Of a stretch of DNA of 64,000 bases, positions 62,541 to 64,000 are shown piece after piece. The stretch comes from Nymphalis io (taxonomy: Eukaryota > Arthropoda > Insecta > Lepidoptera > Nymphalidae). The DNA lies in NCBI RefSeq assembly GCF_905147045.1, contig NC_065905.1, positions 1,860,001 through 1,924,000 of the forward strand. Direction: 5' to 3'. The number at the start of each line of letters is the position of its first letter. Position 1 is the first letter of the stretch. The notes beneath the pieces were generated by a model. The model saw only the letters and a program-made list of their open reading frames with translations. It had not been told where the DNA came from and made no database searches. The translations under genes and the position numbers were made by a program.

Positions 62541-62615
62541 GTGACATTTTAATTCCGATGTCTTTGACATATCTGAGCGGCGGATTTGTATCGGTGACAG
62601 TTGTCACTGTGACAG
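62541..62615. promoter_or_regulatory. TGACA cluster (TALE-homeodomain type sites)
   Basis: Five copies of TGACA/TGTCA lie within 73 bases. The last three are GTGACA, TGTCAC and GTGACA in alternating orientation, separated by 2 and 1 bases (62,594-62,614). TGACA(G) is the core recognised by Homothorax/Meis-type TALE homeoproteins. TAATTA-like homeodomain cores follow at about 62,670-62,680. Confidence 0.3.
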
Positions 62616-64000
62616 TTGAAGCTATGAGCGCTATGGGTCCGTTAATGTAATCGGTTGAATTATTCAGTTTTAATTAGTTCGTTAGTGAATTCGACTGATA
62701 TATTTGGATGCGTAGGATTATTTACTTATTAAAAATATTGTTGAGATTAAGTTATTTTAAATGTGTTAAAACAAGTTTTATAATTATCATCCTATAGTTA
62801 CGAGATGATAGAAATATATATTTTTTTTTTCAAATAGCCATGACTGCCATTCATAATTCAAACGTCGGTTTTCGAACACAATGAAAGAAGTAATAATAAA
62901 TTGTTTTTGTTCCATTGACACTCACCCACTTGGCACGCCGGTTGAGCTATTACTATAATGTTTGTACAGAAAAATATTAAAAACACGCTAGCGAGACGTA
63001 AATTACAAAAAAAATATATATATTTACTAAAATACTCCGATTGGTGATAACACTTATAATGCCTTACTTACTCCGTGTGTAAGTACGTTTTGTGTAACCT
63101 TGTTGCCGTGCAAGTAACCTATTCTTCCTATATTACGCACGACACTACTAAAGTTTATTTATTTTGAAAATGAACATTCGAATTTTAAAAATAATGTTAC
63201 ATTTAAAAAATAGCAGAAACAGGAACGGCACAGGTGCGTATTCCACGATGCGTTCTAAATTCGAATGTGGCGATAGCCCGCGGTTCGATGGAGTTCGATT
63301 TTCGAAAGCCAAAATGCGTTCGGAAATAGCGCGCGACAGCTGAGACGACATCGGACTGATTTTTTATTACCTCCTTCGTGTTTATGACCACTTTATGAGT
63401 TTTTTTCCATCTTCTATCACTTTCTCATCGGATATTCTCTTCTATTTTCAAATCACGGTATTAAGAAAGTTTACGATTTATGTCGAGGTTTTTAACGATA
63501 ACATTTTCCGAACTCTTGATTAAAAAAAATTAATTTATGAACTGTTTTAAAACGCGAAAAACTTAATTGGAACTCTTAAAATTTTACTCTATACCTTATA
63601 CTAAAGTATTTAGAGAAAAGTTCTTCTAGCAACTAGATATTAAAAATAAAGTTGTTTACGTAAACATTTTTGAAAACGTATTTTAAATAATATAAATAAA
63701 ATATTAATATCTCCATTGATTTCAATCATATTTTATACGATATTATTAGTCGTAACCAAAAGTATACTTCGAATATAAACAGTCGACAACAATGAAAGAA
63801 ACACGTGAACGCACTCGTAGAGCTTCGGAATGGTTATTCATTCGGATCCATTTGATTAGATCATTCAATTCCCGATCGATAAATAAGCGATATCCTTTCC
63901 AAACGAGGTCACTTATCGAATGAATCTATAATCGAAATTCGAGACTACTATATTTGAATTAACGATCGAGTTCCTTGCCGTATTGAATTTATTCAAATTA

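Larger units (their letters stand above)
54198..64000 (+). other. ct: Intron following the first coding exon of cut (open at window end)
   Basis: No exon matching the expected continuation of Cut was seen, so the intron is at least 9.8 kb. It lacks recent SINEs; the only repeat recognised is an old decayed family A copy near 59.5-59.7 kb. CpG-bearing, low-poly-A islands near 55.9-56.3, 57.1-57.9, 58.2-59.0, 61.8-62.1, 62.5-62.7 and 63.7-64.0 kb stand out from AT-rich filler and are candidate enhancers. The ORFs here are short and have no recognised domains. Confidence 0.7.

Overview
This window is animal nuclear DNA, and the repeats point to a butterfly or moth (Lepidoptera), probably a nymphalid-type butterfly. 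It is AT-rich and intron/intergene dominated. It carries many copies of tRNA-derived SINEs and other short interspersed elements of lepidopteran type. No bacterial genes, CRISPR array, rRNA or functional tRNA gene was seen.

The one protein-coding exon I can support is at 53,821-54,197 (+). It has a strong splice acceptor, a 5' UTR with upstream ORFs, a start codon at 54,075 and 41 codons, and ends at a GT donor. The peptide ends in DWLFKKERIYLLAQFWQQ, which I recognise as the conserved N-terminus of the homeodomain transcription factor Cut (ct/CUX-like). The rest of Cut (coiled coil, Cut repeats, homeodomain) must lie downstream of the window. Two possible upstream promoters were found. One is a very GC/CpG-rich, exon-like block at about 33,430-34,324 that ends at a GTAAGT donor. 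The other is an initiator plus DPE pair at 52,424-52,457.

Layout: 1-33 kb is gene-free and packed with transposon debris. This includes SINE families A to D, a lepidopteran AT-rich repeat E, a tandemly duplicated element F, and a decayed Jockey-type LINE. About 33.4-34.3 kb is the GC-rich candidate promoter/first exon. 34.3-53.8 kb is the putative first intron, with SINEs only between about 37.4 and 47.2 kb. 53.8-54.2 kb is the first coding exon of cut. 54.2-64 kb is the next intron, which has almost no recent transposons and several CpG-bearing, motif-rich islands.

The points most worth following up are these: the transposon-poor regulatory landscape around cut; a paired Su(H)-type and Scalloped/TEAD-type site at 57.77-57.79 kb; a homotypic cluster of ATCGAT motifs (the core Cut binding sequence) at 57.1-59.9 kb; a cluster of TGACA motifs at 62.54-62.61 kb; and self-complementary DNA at 5.18-5.29 kb and 24.07-24.17 kb. 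All regulatory interpretations are inference from motif reading.
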